Below are positions 39,078 through 47,826 of a stretch of 64,000 nucleotides of DNA, in pieces. The number at the start of each line of letters is the position of its first letter. Within the stretch, counting starts at the first letter, position 1. Source of the stretch: Gammaproteobacteria bacterium HGW-Gammaproteobacteria-15 (GTDB taxonomy: Bacteria; Pseudomonadota; Gammaproteobacteria; Enterobacterales; Alteromonadaceae); the NCBI GenBank assembly GCA_002840125.1, contig PGZF01000001.1, positions 1,059,237 through 1,123,236 of the forward strand, written 5' to 3'. The notes beneath the pieces were generated by a model. It ran no database searches. It was not told where the DNA came from and saw only the letters and a list, made by a program, of their open reading frames with translations. The translations under genes were made by a program, and so were the position numbers.

Positions 39078-39093
39078 AGACATTCAAATGTCT
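39078..39093. promoter_or_regulatory. unassigned perfect palindrome upstream of oadG
   Basis: AGACATTCAAATGTCT is a perfect 7-2-7 inverted repeat, about 200 bases upstream of oadG. It looks like a dimeric repressor site; it also resembles two imperfect met boxes. No regulator can be assigned. Confidence 0.35.
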
Positions 39094-39114
39094 AGCCATC
39101 TGAATAAATGATAG

Positions 39115-39148
39115 CAGCTGCTTATCGCATTAAGCTAATAAGCAGCTG
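39115..39148 (-). terminator. inverted repeat after pqiC, possible terminator
   Basis: Perfect 11-base arms CAGCTGCTTAT/ATAAGCAGCTG around a 12-base loop lie five bases past the pqiC stop. No long T run follows, so function as a terminator is not certain. Confidence 0.4.
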
Positions 39149-39152
39149 TGAA

Positions 39153-39698
39153 TTATGCCGCGCCAGTCAATTGCCGGGTGATTTGTTGGCTAAGCTGTTG
39201 CACTGCCTGCCCCAGCGCCTGCACCAACGCTGGGTAACCGTCGTCGGTTAATGCGATACGAATATTAAACGGCTGCGAGCCTTGCTGCGTGCTCACGGCA
39301 AAGCGGCCACTGACAATAGCGTGTCCATCTGCCAGGCCATGAAACTGATCCAACTGCACAGAAATACGCACGGTGTCAGGCCGGGCCTGCAACACTGCAG
39401 CATAACCTGACGTTTGTGCCGCTACCCTGTCGCGTAACTGCCGTTGTAATTGCTGATCCAGCGCTTCTGCCCACAGATGTTGCCGCGCGGTAACCAGTTC
39501 AACATCGGATAACTGCAATACCAGCCCACGGCCATTGAGATAACTGGCTACCTGCACCGGCTCAACATAAAGAGATTTCGCTTCTGCCACTGAGCTACCA
39601 ACTGTTACCGGCGCCGCTGGCAACTGGTAATAGCTACTGGCAGGCTGGCTGGCACACCCCGTTAACAGCAACAACAGCGCCGCTGTAATATATCTCAT
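39153..39698 (-). CDS. pqiC: PqiC outer-membrane lipoprotein (ABC-type transport auxiliary)
   Basis: A 181-residue lipoprotein with lipobox LLTGCASQP (Cys about 15). The PqiC/YmbA-type domain follows (SYYQLPAAP start, LYVEPVQVASYLNGRGLVLQ, W..ALDQQLQRQLRDRV). In E. coli PqiC forms an outer-membrane ring meeting the PqiB tunnel for lipid transport between membranes. Start overlaps the pqiB end by four bases. Confidence 0.9.
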   Translation of the reverse strand: MRYITAALLLLLTGCASQPASSYYQLPAAPVTVGSSVAEAKSLYVEPVQVASYLNGRGLVLQLSDVELVTARQHLWAEALDQQLQRQLRDRVAAQTSGYAAVLQARPDTVRISVQLDQFHGLADGHAIVSGRFAVSTQQGSQPFNIRIALTDDGYPALVQALGQAVQQLSQQITRQLTGAA

Positions 39699-41362
39699 TG
39701 CTTTGCCCTCTTCGGTTCAGGATCGTTAGGAATATCAGCTTCAAACACCAGTGCATTGCTTTGCTGATTTAGCGTATGGAGTACCGGTTGCAGTTCACGT
39801 AAGACTTGATCCAAAGTTTGCAGGTTACCATTAAGTCTGTCGTAAGCCACTGACCCCGGACTTAACCCGGCCAGCATCTGTTGTAAATCCTGCAGGCTTT
39901 GCTGCAACTGTGCCGGCAACTGTTGCACCTGAGGGCTGGACACTAAAGCATCAAGCTGAGTAACCATTTTGCTGGCATTTTGCAGCAAAACCTCAGTACT
40001 TTGCATAGTTTGCTCACTTTGCACCAATAACTGCTCAACCGGCAGGTTATTAATTTTATCCAGCGCCATCAGTACTTTTTGTTCAATATTGCTCAGGCCG
40101 CTACGGGCAGTGGGTAACATCGGGTAACCTGCACTCTGGCTTAACGCCAGTTGTTGTGCCTGCAGAGCCTGTTGTTCAACATCTATCGTTGTATCCTGGC
40201 TTATATCCAGATCAATATAGAGGGCGCCGGTTAACAGGTTGCCGGTTTTCAATGCCGCATGCATACCTAGTTGTGCCGCTCGCTCCAGCTCCTGGCGCAG
40301 TTGCGCCAGGCTCAGGTTTTCATATAAACGCCCGGCTTCAATACGAATAAGCACCGGTATCCCCTGTTGCAGAGACACCTCAAACGGCTTATCAATGGAA
40401 AAAAAGAACGGTACGCTGGTAACAGTGCCCACCCGTACACCACGGTATTCTACCGGTGCGCCGGCTTTTAAACCGCGTACTGACTCGTCAAAAAACAGCA
40501 GGTACTCAACAAATTCGCTGTATAAACCATCCTGAATACTCTGTTTATTCGGAAATAACTGAAATTCAGCACCATTCTTTACCGCTTCACCTGCCGGCCA
40601 GCCCTGCATTAAATCAAAGCTGACACCACCGCTGAGCAAGGTAGTGGCAGAGCCAACATCCACCTGCAACCCTTCAGCCGACAAATCTACAGAGAAACCA
40701 CTGCTAAGCCAGAAACGAACATTCTCTGATACCAGCACATCAAAAGGCGCGCGGATATATAACTGATATTGGGTACGGCGCAGCGTCAAGTCAAATTCAC
40801 TGTGCTCAACAGTGCCAACCTCATAACCGCGATACAATACCGGATCGCCCACCGCCAGCCCACCGCTGTCGGCTGTACTTAACCGCACCCTTACGCCCGG
40901 CGCATCAGCGGGTGCAACCGGAGGCGCATCCAGCAGAGGGTATTCCAGTTGCTGTTTCTCAGCATCGCCTGGCTGCAGTTCTATATAAACACCTGACAAC
41001 AGGGTATTAAGCCCGGTAATGCCACCGCGACCAACCTGTGGCTTTACCACCCAAAACTGTGAGCCGGTATTTAGCAGCGGAGTAATATTCGGCTTCATCC
41101 GCGCTTTAATGATAACTTGCTTTAAATCATCACTAAGCTCAACCGACACGACCTGGCCTACATCTACACTACGGCTTTTGATCTGGGTTTTTCCGGCAAC
41201 AATACCTCCGGCGTCAGCCGTTAGTAAGGTGAGTAAAGCACCTTGCTGCTGGTAATGGTTGTACAGCATCCAGATACCTATCAAAACAGCCGCTATCGGC
41301 ACTACCCAGATTGGCGACCACTGTTTTATCCGGCTTACCTGTGCACTATGTTGTTGCGTCAA
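39695..41362 (-). CDS. pqiB: PqiB intermembrane lipid-transport MCE protein
   Basis: A 555-residue protein anchored in the inner membrane by one helix (about 15-33) and made of three tandem MCE domains (about 40-130, 155-235, 275-385) followed by a long coiled coil, which builds the periplasm-spanning channel for phospholipids. TTG start at 41362 is preferred because AAGAGG lies upstream and translation then begins MTQQHSAQVSRIKQWSPIW, like E. coli PqiB; an ATG at 41413 would extend it by 17 residues deeper into pqiA. Either start overlaps pqiA. Confidence 0.88.
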   Translation of the reverse strand: MTQQHSAQVSRIKQWSPIWVVPIAAVLIGIWMLYNHYQQQGALLTLLTADAGGIVAGKTQIKSRSVDVGQVVSVELSDDLKQVIIKARMKPNITPLLNTGSQFWVVKPQVGRGGITGLNTLLSGVYIELQPGDAEKQQLEYPLLDAPPVAPADAPGVRVRLSTADSGGLAVGDPVLYRGYEVGTVEHSEFDLTLRRTQYQLYIRAPFDVLVSENVRFWLSSGFSVDLSAEGLQVDVGSATTLLSGGVSFDLMQGWPAGEAVKNGAEFQLFPNKQSIQDGLYSEFVEYLLFFDESVRGLKAGAPVEYRGVRVGTVTSVPFFFSIDKPFEVSLQQGIPVLIRIEAGRLYENLSLAQLRQELERAAQLGMHAALKTGNLLTGALYIDLDISQDTTIDVEQQALQAQQLALSQSAGYPMLPTARSGLSNIEQKVLMALDKINNLPVEQLLVQSEQTMQSTEVLLQNASKMVTQLDALVSSPQVQQLPAQLQQSLQDLQQMLAGLSPGSVAYDRLNGNLQTLDQVLRELQPVLHTLNQQSNALVFEADIPNDPEPKRAKQ

Positions 41363-42653
41363 AACTGGCGTCCTCTTGTCCGGCCAATGGGTCCCATAGT
41401 AATCTTGGGTCAAAACTCAATGCTGCCAGCATGGTCAGGATCACCACAGCCGCAAACACCAGGGCCCCTACTCCGGGATATACACTCATAAACAAATCAA
41501 ACCGTACCAACGCCGCCATAATAGCAACCACCAGTACATCCACCATAGACCAGCGGCCAACCCAGTCAACCAAACGGTATATTTTGCTGGAATAGCGCTG
41601 GCGGCGCGAAAAGGGTAATCGGGTTAAATAACATAACCAGAACATAATCAATATTTTAGCTACCGGCACTATCACACTGGCAATCAGTATAATAATGGCC
41701 ACCGGATAAGCGCCATCCCGCCACATTAGTATCAGGCCACTGATAATGGTCGAGTCGGTTGTCTCACCAAAGGATACAGTACGCATAATAGGCAGCAAAT
41801 TGGCCGGTATGTACAGCAGTGTGGCCGCAAGCAACAACGCCATGGTGTTTTGCACACTGGCCCGCTGACGTATCCGCACCTTAGTATTGCACCGGCTGCA
41901 ATGGCTTTGCGCCAGCGGCACTAAAGCGGTACACACCTGACATAATTTTAAGTTTTGCTGTAAGCCGGTTTTACCGGCATGCGCCTCAACCAGCGGTATC
42001 GGATAGGGTGCAATTTTTGACCACAGCTCGCGCCGGTCAATCACCTGAAAAGTGCGCAGATGCAGCAGACAAAACAGGCAAAAAGCCCAGAAGCTGGGCC
42101 CCAATGAAATATCGGCATCGGCCACTAATTTAACAAAGCTGATAATCAGCCCCATCAGAAAAATGTCTACCATACTCCAGGGCTTTAGCATGTACAGTAC
42201 CCGGGCTACCCAGGTACAGGCGGGCAAGGTGTAAAGCATACCCAGCTTTAAATACAACACCGCCAGCATACAGGCCGCAGGCACAGCCTGAATAAACAGC
42301 CAGATCAGAATAGCCAGCCACTGATGATGCTCTGAGAACAACACTGAAGACGTATCAAAAAAATTCATGGCGTTGCTGTTGCCTGCAGCAAACATACTGA
42401 CAAAGGGGAACAAATTGGCCAGCAGTAACATAAATAATGCGCTACCGGCATATAACACTGGCCGCAATACCGGCTGAGGATGACGCGCATCGAGATGCAA
42501 ACCACAGCGGGAGCAACTTGCCTCCTCACCCGGTGCCAGCTCTGGCATTAACTGAACCAAATCACAATGCCGGCATAATGCCAACTCGCCAGACAGCGTT
42601 TGCGGCTTTAATGGTTGTGATAAAGGTACAGCTGAAGTATCAGATATCATCAC
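41346..42653 (-). CDS. pqiA: PqiA inner-membrane protein of the PqiABC lipid-transport system
   Basis: A 435-residue membrane protein with two repeats of a PqiA domain, each of four helices, and each preceded by a zinc-ribbon-like cysteine set: CRHCDLV...CSRCG (about 28-52) and CQVCTAL...CSRCNTK (about 240-260). It is the inner-membrane partner of PqiB. First gene of pqiABC; the end overlaps the pqiB start. Confidence 0.93.
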   Translation of the reverse strand: MMISDTSAVPLSQPLKPQTLSGELALCRHCDLVQLMPELAPGEEASCSRCGLHLDARHPQPVLRPVLYAGSALFMLLLANLFPFVSMFAAGNSNAMNFFDTSSVLFSEHHQWLAILIWLFIQAVPAACMLAVLYLKLGMLYTLPACTWVARVLYMLKPWSMVDIFLMGLIISFVKLVADADISLGPSFWAFCLFCLLHLRTFQVIDRRELWSKIAPYPIPLVEAHAGKTGLQQNLKLCQVCTALVPLAQSHCSRCNTKVRIRQRASVQNTMALLLAATLLYIPANLLPIMRTVSFGETTDSTIISGLILMWRDGAYPVAIIILIASVIVPVAKILIMFWLCYLTRLPFSRRQRYSSKIYRLVDWVGRWSMVDVLVVAIMAALVRFDLFMSVYPGVGALVFAAVVILTMLAALSFDPRLLWDPLAGQEDASFDATT

Positions 42654-42860
42654 GTGTCAGGCTTACCTGTTATTACGCGGTGACACGGTTCTAGCAAACC
42701 AAGGCTGAACTCTGCCTGAGCAAAAAACCATGCAAATTCGGATACAATTTATAGCATAATCACAGACACTTAGCGATGCAGGCGGCAGAATTTAGCGTTT
42801 AAAAACTGCCATCTGCGTCCTGATAATTAGCATAAAACGTGGTAGTGCCCGGCCAGAATG

Positions 42861-42894
42861 AAAAAACCCGCTAAGGCGTTAGCCGTAGCGGGTT
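42861..42894 (-). terminator. terminator of the tRNA operon
   Basis: On the minus strand AACCCGCTA pairs with TAGCGGGTT around an 11-base loop and runs into T residues, starting 10 bases after the second tRNA-Arg. Confidence 0.85.
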
Positions 42895-42903
42895 CTTCGT
42901 AGA

Positions 42904-42980
42904 TGGTGGACGCAGGAGGATTCGAACCTCCGACCGCTCGGTTCGTAGCCGAGTACTCTATCCAGCTGAGCTATGCGTCC
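42904..42980 (-). tRNA. tRNA-Arg(ACG), copy 2
   Basis: A 77-base cloverleaf with encoded CCA. Acceptor GGACGCA/TGCGTCC, D-arm GCTCAGCTGGATAGAGT, anticodon loop CTACGAA giving anticodon ACG, and T-loop GTTCGAATC. The first A of the anticodon should be modified to inosine. Identical to the copy at 43043. Confidence 0.97.
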
Positions 42981-43042
42981 GGGGTGTTACTATTGCAGCA
43001 CAGTTATTTTAAAGCACAGTGCATGATGCTTCCCAAATCAGA

Positions 43043-43119
43043 TGGTGGACGCAGGAGGATTCGAACCTCCGACCGCTCGGTTCGTAGCCGAGTACTCTAT
43101 CCAGCTGAGCTATGCGTCC
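43043..43119 (-). tRNA. tRNA-Arg(ACG), copy 1
   Basis: A 77-base cloverleaf with encoded CCA and anticodon ACG, the same in sequence as the copy 62 bases further on. Part of the Ser-Arg-Arg tRNA operon next to csrA, matching the serV-arg order of Enterobacteria. Confidence 0.97.
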
Positions 43120-43131
43120 ATCTGACAAAAA

Positions 43132-43221
43132 TGGCGGAGAAAGAGGGATTCGAACCCTCGATAGAGTTTCCCCTATACACCCTTAGCAGGGGTGCGCCTT
43201 CAGCCACTCGGCCATTTCTCC
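43132..43221 (-). tRNA. tRNA-Ser(GCT)
   Basis: A 90-base class II tRNA with a long variable arm. Acceptor GGAGAAA/TTTCTCC, anticodon stem CACCC/GGGTG with loop CTGCTAA (anticodon GCT), T-loop GTTCGAATC, and encoded CCA. First gene of the tRNA operon. Confidence 0.97.
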
Positions 43222-43240
43222 GCTCTGTGTTGCGGCGTGT

Positions 43241-43268
43241 ATATTAATGTCTCAGGAAAATAAGTCAA
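43241..43268 (-). promoter_or_regulatory. promoter of the tRNA operon
   Basis: TTGACT and TAATAT separated by 16 bases form a sigma-70-type promoter 20 bases upstream of tRNA-Ser. The GC-containing discriminator (ACGCCGC) suggests stringent control. Confidence 0.7.
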
Positions 43269-43386
43269 ACAATTTTTAGAACTGAAAAGTGCGTTTGCCG
43301 ACCTTTTAAGCAATTCACCGGAAATGAGTCATAAAACGTACAAAATCGGCAGAATTCGTCGGCAATCAACGGGTATAGCTGGGTTG

Positions 43387-43587
43387 TTAGTCGTCTTCAC
43401 CATAATTTGCATCAGGTGAACCTTTCTCGGCCTGTATACGCATATAAATCTCTTCACGGTGCACAGATACTTCTTTTGGCGCATTAACACCAATACGCAC
43501 CTGATTACCTTTCACACCCAGCACCGTTACTGTTACTTCATCACCGATCATCAGTGTCTCACCAACACGACGAGTAAGAATTAGCAT
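43387..43587 (-). CDS. csrA: carbon storage regulator CsrA
   Basis: A 66-residue RNA-binding dimer that controls translation of many mRNAs by binding GGA motifs. [16 protein letters not shown] at the start and [13 protein letters not shown] in the middle are invariant family features. AAGGAG is eight bases upstream of the ATG. Position between alaS and the tRNA cluster is the usual one. Confidence 0.97.
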   Translation of the reverse strand: MLILTRRVGETLMIGDEVTVTVLGVKGNQVRIGVNAPKEVSVHREEIYMRIQAEKGSPDANYGEDD

Positions 43588-43889
43588 TCGTTTGCTCCTT
43601 GTTCCTTTAACCCAGCGTGACTCACACCGGTGTATACGCTAAAGCGCAGTATCATAACTCAGCTGGCTGACCGATTAAAAGGCAGCAGGTTAAATTAATG
43701 ATATATGCCATCAGCAATTTTGCTGCAAAACAGCAGTATTCTAGCAATTTGCCGTTCGGCTACGGCAGATATTCGATATTCCGAAGTCGATTCACGGCAG
43801 ATAACCATTTTGTCCTGTTACGGCAACACGCCGCGACAAGATCAGCAAAGAAAGGCGCAAGCGCCCTTCTTTATACTAATTCAAGCAGT
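43588..43889. other. intergenic region between alaS and csrA
   Basis: Holds the csrA leader and promoter region and, at its end, the alaS terminator. Beyond that I see no gene or convincing small RNA. Confidence 0.5.
43847..43872 (-). terminator. alaS terminator
   Basis: On the minus strand AAAGAAGGGCGC pairs with GCGCCTTTCTTT with a two-base loop, followed by a short T-containing stretch, 18 bases past the alaS stop. Confidence 0.7.
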
Positions 43890-46514
43890 TTAGCTTAGTT
43901 TTGCCGCGATGTTCGCTTTTGCCTCATTCAGTATCTTTGGCAGTGCGGCAACATCTGCGCCACCGGCCTGGGCCATATCAGGCCTGCCGCCCCCTTTACC
44001 GCCTAACTGCTCAGCAGCCCAGCCAACCAACTGGCCGGCATGTACTTTAGCGGTTAAATCAGCAGTAACACCAGCGATTAAACTGATTTTGTCATCATTT
44101 ACTGTTGCCAGTAAAATCACCCCTGAACTGAGTTTATTTTTCAGCTCATCGAGCATAGTACGCAGTGCTTTGGGATCTGTAGCCGGTAGTTGTGCTACCA
44201 GCACGGTAGCACCTGCCACCTGCTGCGCCTGATCAAGCAACGACGCACCGGCATGGCTGGCCAGTTTGGCTTTTAGCTGCTCGATTTCTTTTTCCAGAGC
44301 CTTGCTGCGTTCCAGCGTTTGCTGCACCCGCTCGCTAATGCTGAATATATCGCCTTTAAGCGCGCTGGCTACACTTTGTGCCTGCTGTTCCAGTTGCTGC
44401 ACAAAGGCCACAGCTCCTGCGCCGCTAACGGCTTCAATCCGGCGTATCCCTGAAGCTATACCGCTTTCAGACACTATTTTACACAGGCCAATATCGCCGG
44501 TGCGGTTAACGTGAGTACCGCCGCAAAGCTCAATTGAAAATTCGCCCATGCTTAGCACACGCACTTCGTCATCATATTTTTCGCCAAACAGTGCCATAGC
44601 ACCAGCAGCTTTGGCCTGGTCAATCGGCATTAAGCGGGTTTGTAACGGATGATTTTGCTGAATTTGTTCATTAACCATCTGCTCAATGCTGCGCAGCTCT
44701 TCTGCTTTTACCGCTTCAAAGTGGCTAAAGTCAAAGCGCAGCCGATCGGGCCCAACCAGCGAGCCTTTTTGCGTAACATGCTCACCCAGTACTTTACGCA
44801 GCGCAGCATGTAATAAGTGCGTAGCAGAATGGTTTTGCTTAATAGCAGCGCGGCGCGCACTGTCTATCTGTGCATCCACTTTGTCGCCCACGGTTAAAGC
44901 GCCACTTACACAGCCTTTATGGGCAAAGGCTTTAGCCAGCTTAATGGTGTCCTGTACGGTAAACACCGCGCCGTTGGCCAGTGTTAAACTGCCGGTATCA
45001 CCCATCTGGCCGCCGGATTCGGCATAAAACGGCGTTTTATCCAGAATAACCAGCGCCTGATCACCATCACTGAGGCTATTTACAGCCTGGCCATCGCGCA
45101 GTATTTCCACTACGACCGCATTGCCAAATTCCTGCTCGTAACCGGTAAAGGCCGTTTGCTGGCTTGAGGTTAGTGTAGCGTTGTAATCTGCCCCAAAGTT
45201 AGACGCCTGCTGAGCACGTTTACGCTGCTGCGCCATAGCGGCATCAAAACCGGCCTGATCAATGGTCAGGTTACGCTCACGTGCCACATCGTTGGTTAAA
45301 TCAACCGGGAAACCATAAGTGTCGTACAGCTTAAATACCAGTTCGCCCGGTAATTCGCTACCGGTTAAGCCGGCTAAGGCATCTTCCAGAATAATCAGGC
45401 CACGCTCCAGCGTTTTGCCAAACTGTTCTTCTTCCAGTTTCAGTATTTTTTCTACCACAGCCTGTTTTTCAGCCAGCTCCGGATAAGCCTCACCCATTTG
45501 CGCAACCAAAGCGGCCACCAGCTGATAGAAAAACGCGCCTTTAGCGCCCAGCTTATTACCATGGCGCACAGCTCGGCGCACTATACGGCGCAACACATAA
45601 CCACGGCCTTCGTTGGAAGGCTGCACACCGTCAACAATTAAAAAGGCGCAACTGCGAATATGGTCGGCAACCACACGCAATGATTTATCGGTTAAATCTG
45701 TGGCTCCGGTGGCCTCAGCTGCTGCTTTAATCAGCGCAACAAAGGTGTCAATTTCATAGTTGCTGTGTACATGCTGCAAAATGGCGGCAATACGCTCCAA
45801 CCCCATACCGGTATCTACACTGGGTTTAGGCAGTTTTTCCATCCGGCCATCACTGTGACGGTTAAACTGCATAAACACGATATTCCAGATCTCTATGTAG
45901 CGATCGCCGTCTTCTTCCGGCGAGCCTGGTGGCCCACCCCAGATATGGGCGCCGTGATCATAAAAGATCTCGGTACAAGGGCCACAAGGGCCGGTGTCCC
46001 CCATGGCCCAAAAATTGTCTGACGCATAAGGTGCACCTTTATTATCACCAATACGGATAATCCGCTCAGCCGGCACCCCCACTTGTTTTAACCAGATATC
46101 GTAAGCTTCATCGTCGGTTTCATACACGGTAACCCAGAGCTTTTCTTTGGGCAGCTTCACCACTTCGGTTAAAAACTCCCAGGCATAGCCAATAGCTTCC
46201 TGTTTAAAGTAATCACCAAAACTAAAGTTACCCAGCATTTCAAAAAACGTATGGTGGCGGGCGGTATAACCCACATTTTCCAGATCGTTATGTTTACCAC
46301 CGGCGCGCACACAGCGCTGGGCAGATACCGCCCGGTTATAACTGCGCGGGTCCTGGCCGAGAAATACGTCTTTAAACTGCACCATACCGGCATTGGTAAA
46401 CAGCAAGGTGGCATCGTTGCCTGGGATCAGCGAGCTGCTGGCCACCACCTGGTGCTGTTTGCTGGCAAAATAATCTAAAAAGGCGCGCCTGATACTGGCC
46501 GATGTCATAGTCAT
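43890..46514 (-). CDS. alaS: alanyl-tRNA synthetase
   Basis: An 874-residue class II synthetase charging tRNA-Ala with an editing domain for mischarged Ser/Gly. Catalytic core at about 1-450 ([32 protein letters not shown]), editing domain with [16 protein letters not shown] and [13 protein letters not shown] (about 560-680) and a C-terminal DHHA1-type oligomerisation region with [15 protein letters not shown]. Length is normal. Flanked by recX and csrA as in many gammaproteobacteria. Confidence 0.97.
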   Translation of the reverse strand: MTMTSASIRRAFLDYFASKQHQVVASSSLIPGNDATLLFTNAGMVQFKDVFLGQDPRSYNRAVSAQRCVRAGGKHNDLENVGYTARHHTFFEMLGNFSFGDYFKQEAIGYAWEFLTEVVKLPKEKLWVTVYETDDEAYDIWLKQVGVPAERIIRIGDNKGAPYASDNFWAMGDTGPCGPCTEIFYDHGAHIWGGPPGSPEEDGDRYIEIWNIVFMQFNRHSDGRMEKLPKPSVDTGMGLERIAAILQHVHSNYEIDTFVALIKAAAEATGATDLTDKSLRVVADHIRSCAFLIVDGVQPSNEGRGYVLRRIVRRAVRHGNKLGAKGAFFYQLVAALVAQMGEAYPELAEKQAVVEKILKLEEEQFGKTLERGLIILEDALAGLTGSELPGELVFKLYDTYGFPVDLTNDVARERNLTIDQAGFDAAMAQQRKRAQQASNFGADYNATLTSSQQTAFTGYEQEFGNAVVVEILRDGQAVNSLSDGDQALVILDKTPFYAESGGQMGDTGSLTLANGAVFTVQDTIKLAKAFAHKGCVSGALTVGDKVDAQIDSARRAAIKQNHSATHLLHAALRKVLGEHVTQKGSLVGPDRLRFDFSHFEAVKAEELRSIEQMVNEQIQQNHPLQTRLMPIDQAKAAGAMALFGEKYDDEVRVLSMGEFSIELCGGTHVNRTGDIGLCKIVSESGIASGIRRIEAVSGAGAVAFVQQLEQQAQSVASALKGDIFSISERVQQTLERSKALEKEIEQLKAKLASHAGASLLDQAQQVAGATVLVAQLPATDPKALRTMLDELKNKLSSGVILLATVNDDKISLIAGVTADLTAKVHAGQLVGWAAEQLGGKGGGRPDMAQAGGADVAALPKILNEAKANIAAKLS

Positions 46515-46538
46515 GGAAAAATCCTGTCCGCTTGGGTT

Positions 46539-46985
46539 TTACTCTGTTTGATTAATGGCAAATTGAATTTGTTCGTTACTAAAGCCACGGCGCTGCATAT
46601 ACGCCATGCGTTTAAACTTGTCTTTATATTCGGTTACCGTGCTTTGGCCGTACTTTTTCTGATACAGCTGCTGCGCCAGCGCAAACCAATCTATTTCCAG
46701 CTCTGCGGCGCACTGTAACACCTGTTCGCGGCTGATATTTTGCTGGCGGCACTCCTGCACTATATAACCCAAACCATAGCCTTTATTAACCCGGCTACGC
46801 ACTAACATACTGATAAACCGCTGCTGATCAAGGTAGTTTTCGGCTTTACACCAGGCAATTACCTTAGCGACATCATCAGCTTCACCGCCCTGGCGTGTCA
46901 GCCGTTGGCTCAGCTGCGCTTCGCTGTAGTCGCGCCGGCTCAGCCAGTTTATTGCCATGCGTTTTAAATCAGCAAGCTCAGCCAA
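46539..46985 (-). CDS. recX: RecX, modulator of RecA
   Basis: A 148-residue RecX family protein (three repeated three-helix modules; WLSRRDYSEAQLSQRL, FISMLVRSRVNKGYG, RMAYMQRRGFSNEQI) that caps RecA filaments and slows their growth. TTG start with GGAAG upstream; the previous gene ends two bases before it. Normally recA is directly upstream, but here a membrane protein occupies that place. Confidence 0.88.
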   Translation of the reverse strand: MAELADLKRMAINWLSRRDYSEAQLSQRLTRQGGEADDVAKVIAWCKAENYLDQQRFISMLVRSRVNKGYGLGYIVQECRQQNISREQVLQCAAELEIDWFALAQQLYQKKYGQSTVTEYKDKFKRMAYMQRRGFSNEQIQFAINQTE

Positions 46986-46987
46986 GG

Positions 46988-47710
46988 TTACACTTCCAGC
47001 ACAGCGTCATCTGTGGGTTTAACCTGCAGCGCAAAGAACTCATTAAAGGATAAAAAGAAGGCGATATTCAGCAGTGGTATCACCAGCAATAAACCGATAA
47101 ACAGCGTTGGCATGGTAAGCATTATCAACCCCATACTCAAGAGGCCAAATACCACCAGCGCGGTAATATTGCGCCAGCAGGCAATAAAACTGGCCTGCAT
47201 AATGGCCAGCAGCCGGCGTTCCTGCAAAAAGTATGCAATTGCCACAGCATAGGCGAATACCATCCAGGTAAGCAAAAAACCTACAACAAACAGTAGCACT
47301 AAGGCACCACTTACTGCCTGCTGCTGATGCTGCACCAACAGTTCAGCCGCTAATACACTAAGCGGAATTGAGGCCAGCATATTTAAGGCTGCAATGCGGA
47401 TAAACACAGCCCGGCACGCGGTTTCCTGCAGTGGCTGGAATAAGTTAACAAACTGAATGCTCTGCTTTTGTTGCACCGCTACCACACTCTTATAAACCCC
47501 GGCGGTTAAAAACGGGTTAAGTAAAATACCGACAATAGCGGTTAGCGGGTGTAACTGGCTAAGCAAAGCAATAAACCCCAGTGTGATAAACATCAACACC
47601 CACACCAGCGGCGCCTGCATAAAAATAGCCCAGCTTTGTTTAAACCAACTCAAACAAGCCAGTGCATTAACCCGGCGTACAATAAGTTTTACCTTAAACT
47701 GCTTATCCAC
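46988..47710 (-). CDS. BPSS1780-family membrane protein
   Basis: A 240-residue inner-membrane protein with about six hydrophobic helices and a short cytoplasmic N-terminus, resembling the uncharacterised BPSS1780/DUF2189-like group (ACLSWFKQSWAIFMQAP, WMVFAYAVAIAYFL near the centre). GTG start with GGAG upstream. It shares a transcript with recX (gap 2 bases). Function unknown. Confidence 0.75.
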   Translation of the reverse strand: MDKQFKVKLIVRRVNALACLSWFKQSWAIFMQAPLVWVLMFITLGFIALLSQLHPLTAIVGILLNPFLTAGVYKSVVAVQQKQSIQFVNLFQPLQETACRAVFIRIAALNMLASIPLSVLAAELLVQHQQQAVSGALVLLFVVGFLLTWMVFAYAVAIAYFLQERRLLAIMQASFIACWRNITALVVFGLLSMGLIMLTMPTLFIGLLLVIPLLNIAFFLSFNEFFALQVKPTDDAVLEV

Positions 47711-47826
47711 GATAACTCCACAAAACAGATAGCAGCCCGGCTGCTATAAAACTGGCAGTTATGATACTGCAAAATGCAGCAAATTAAGAGGGGATAACGG
47801 ATAACCGCCCGGATGGACGGTTATAT

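Noticed and set aside
42904-43119. Tandem duplication by recent recombination of tRNA-Arg
   Set aside because: Repeated arg tRNA genes at this locus are normal in gammaproteobacteria, so no special event is needed.
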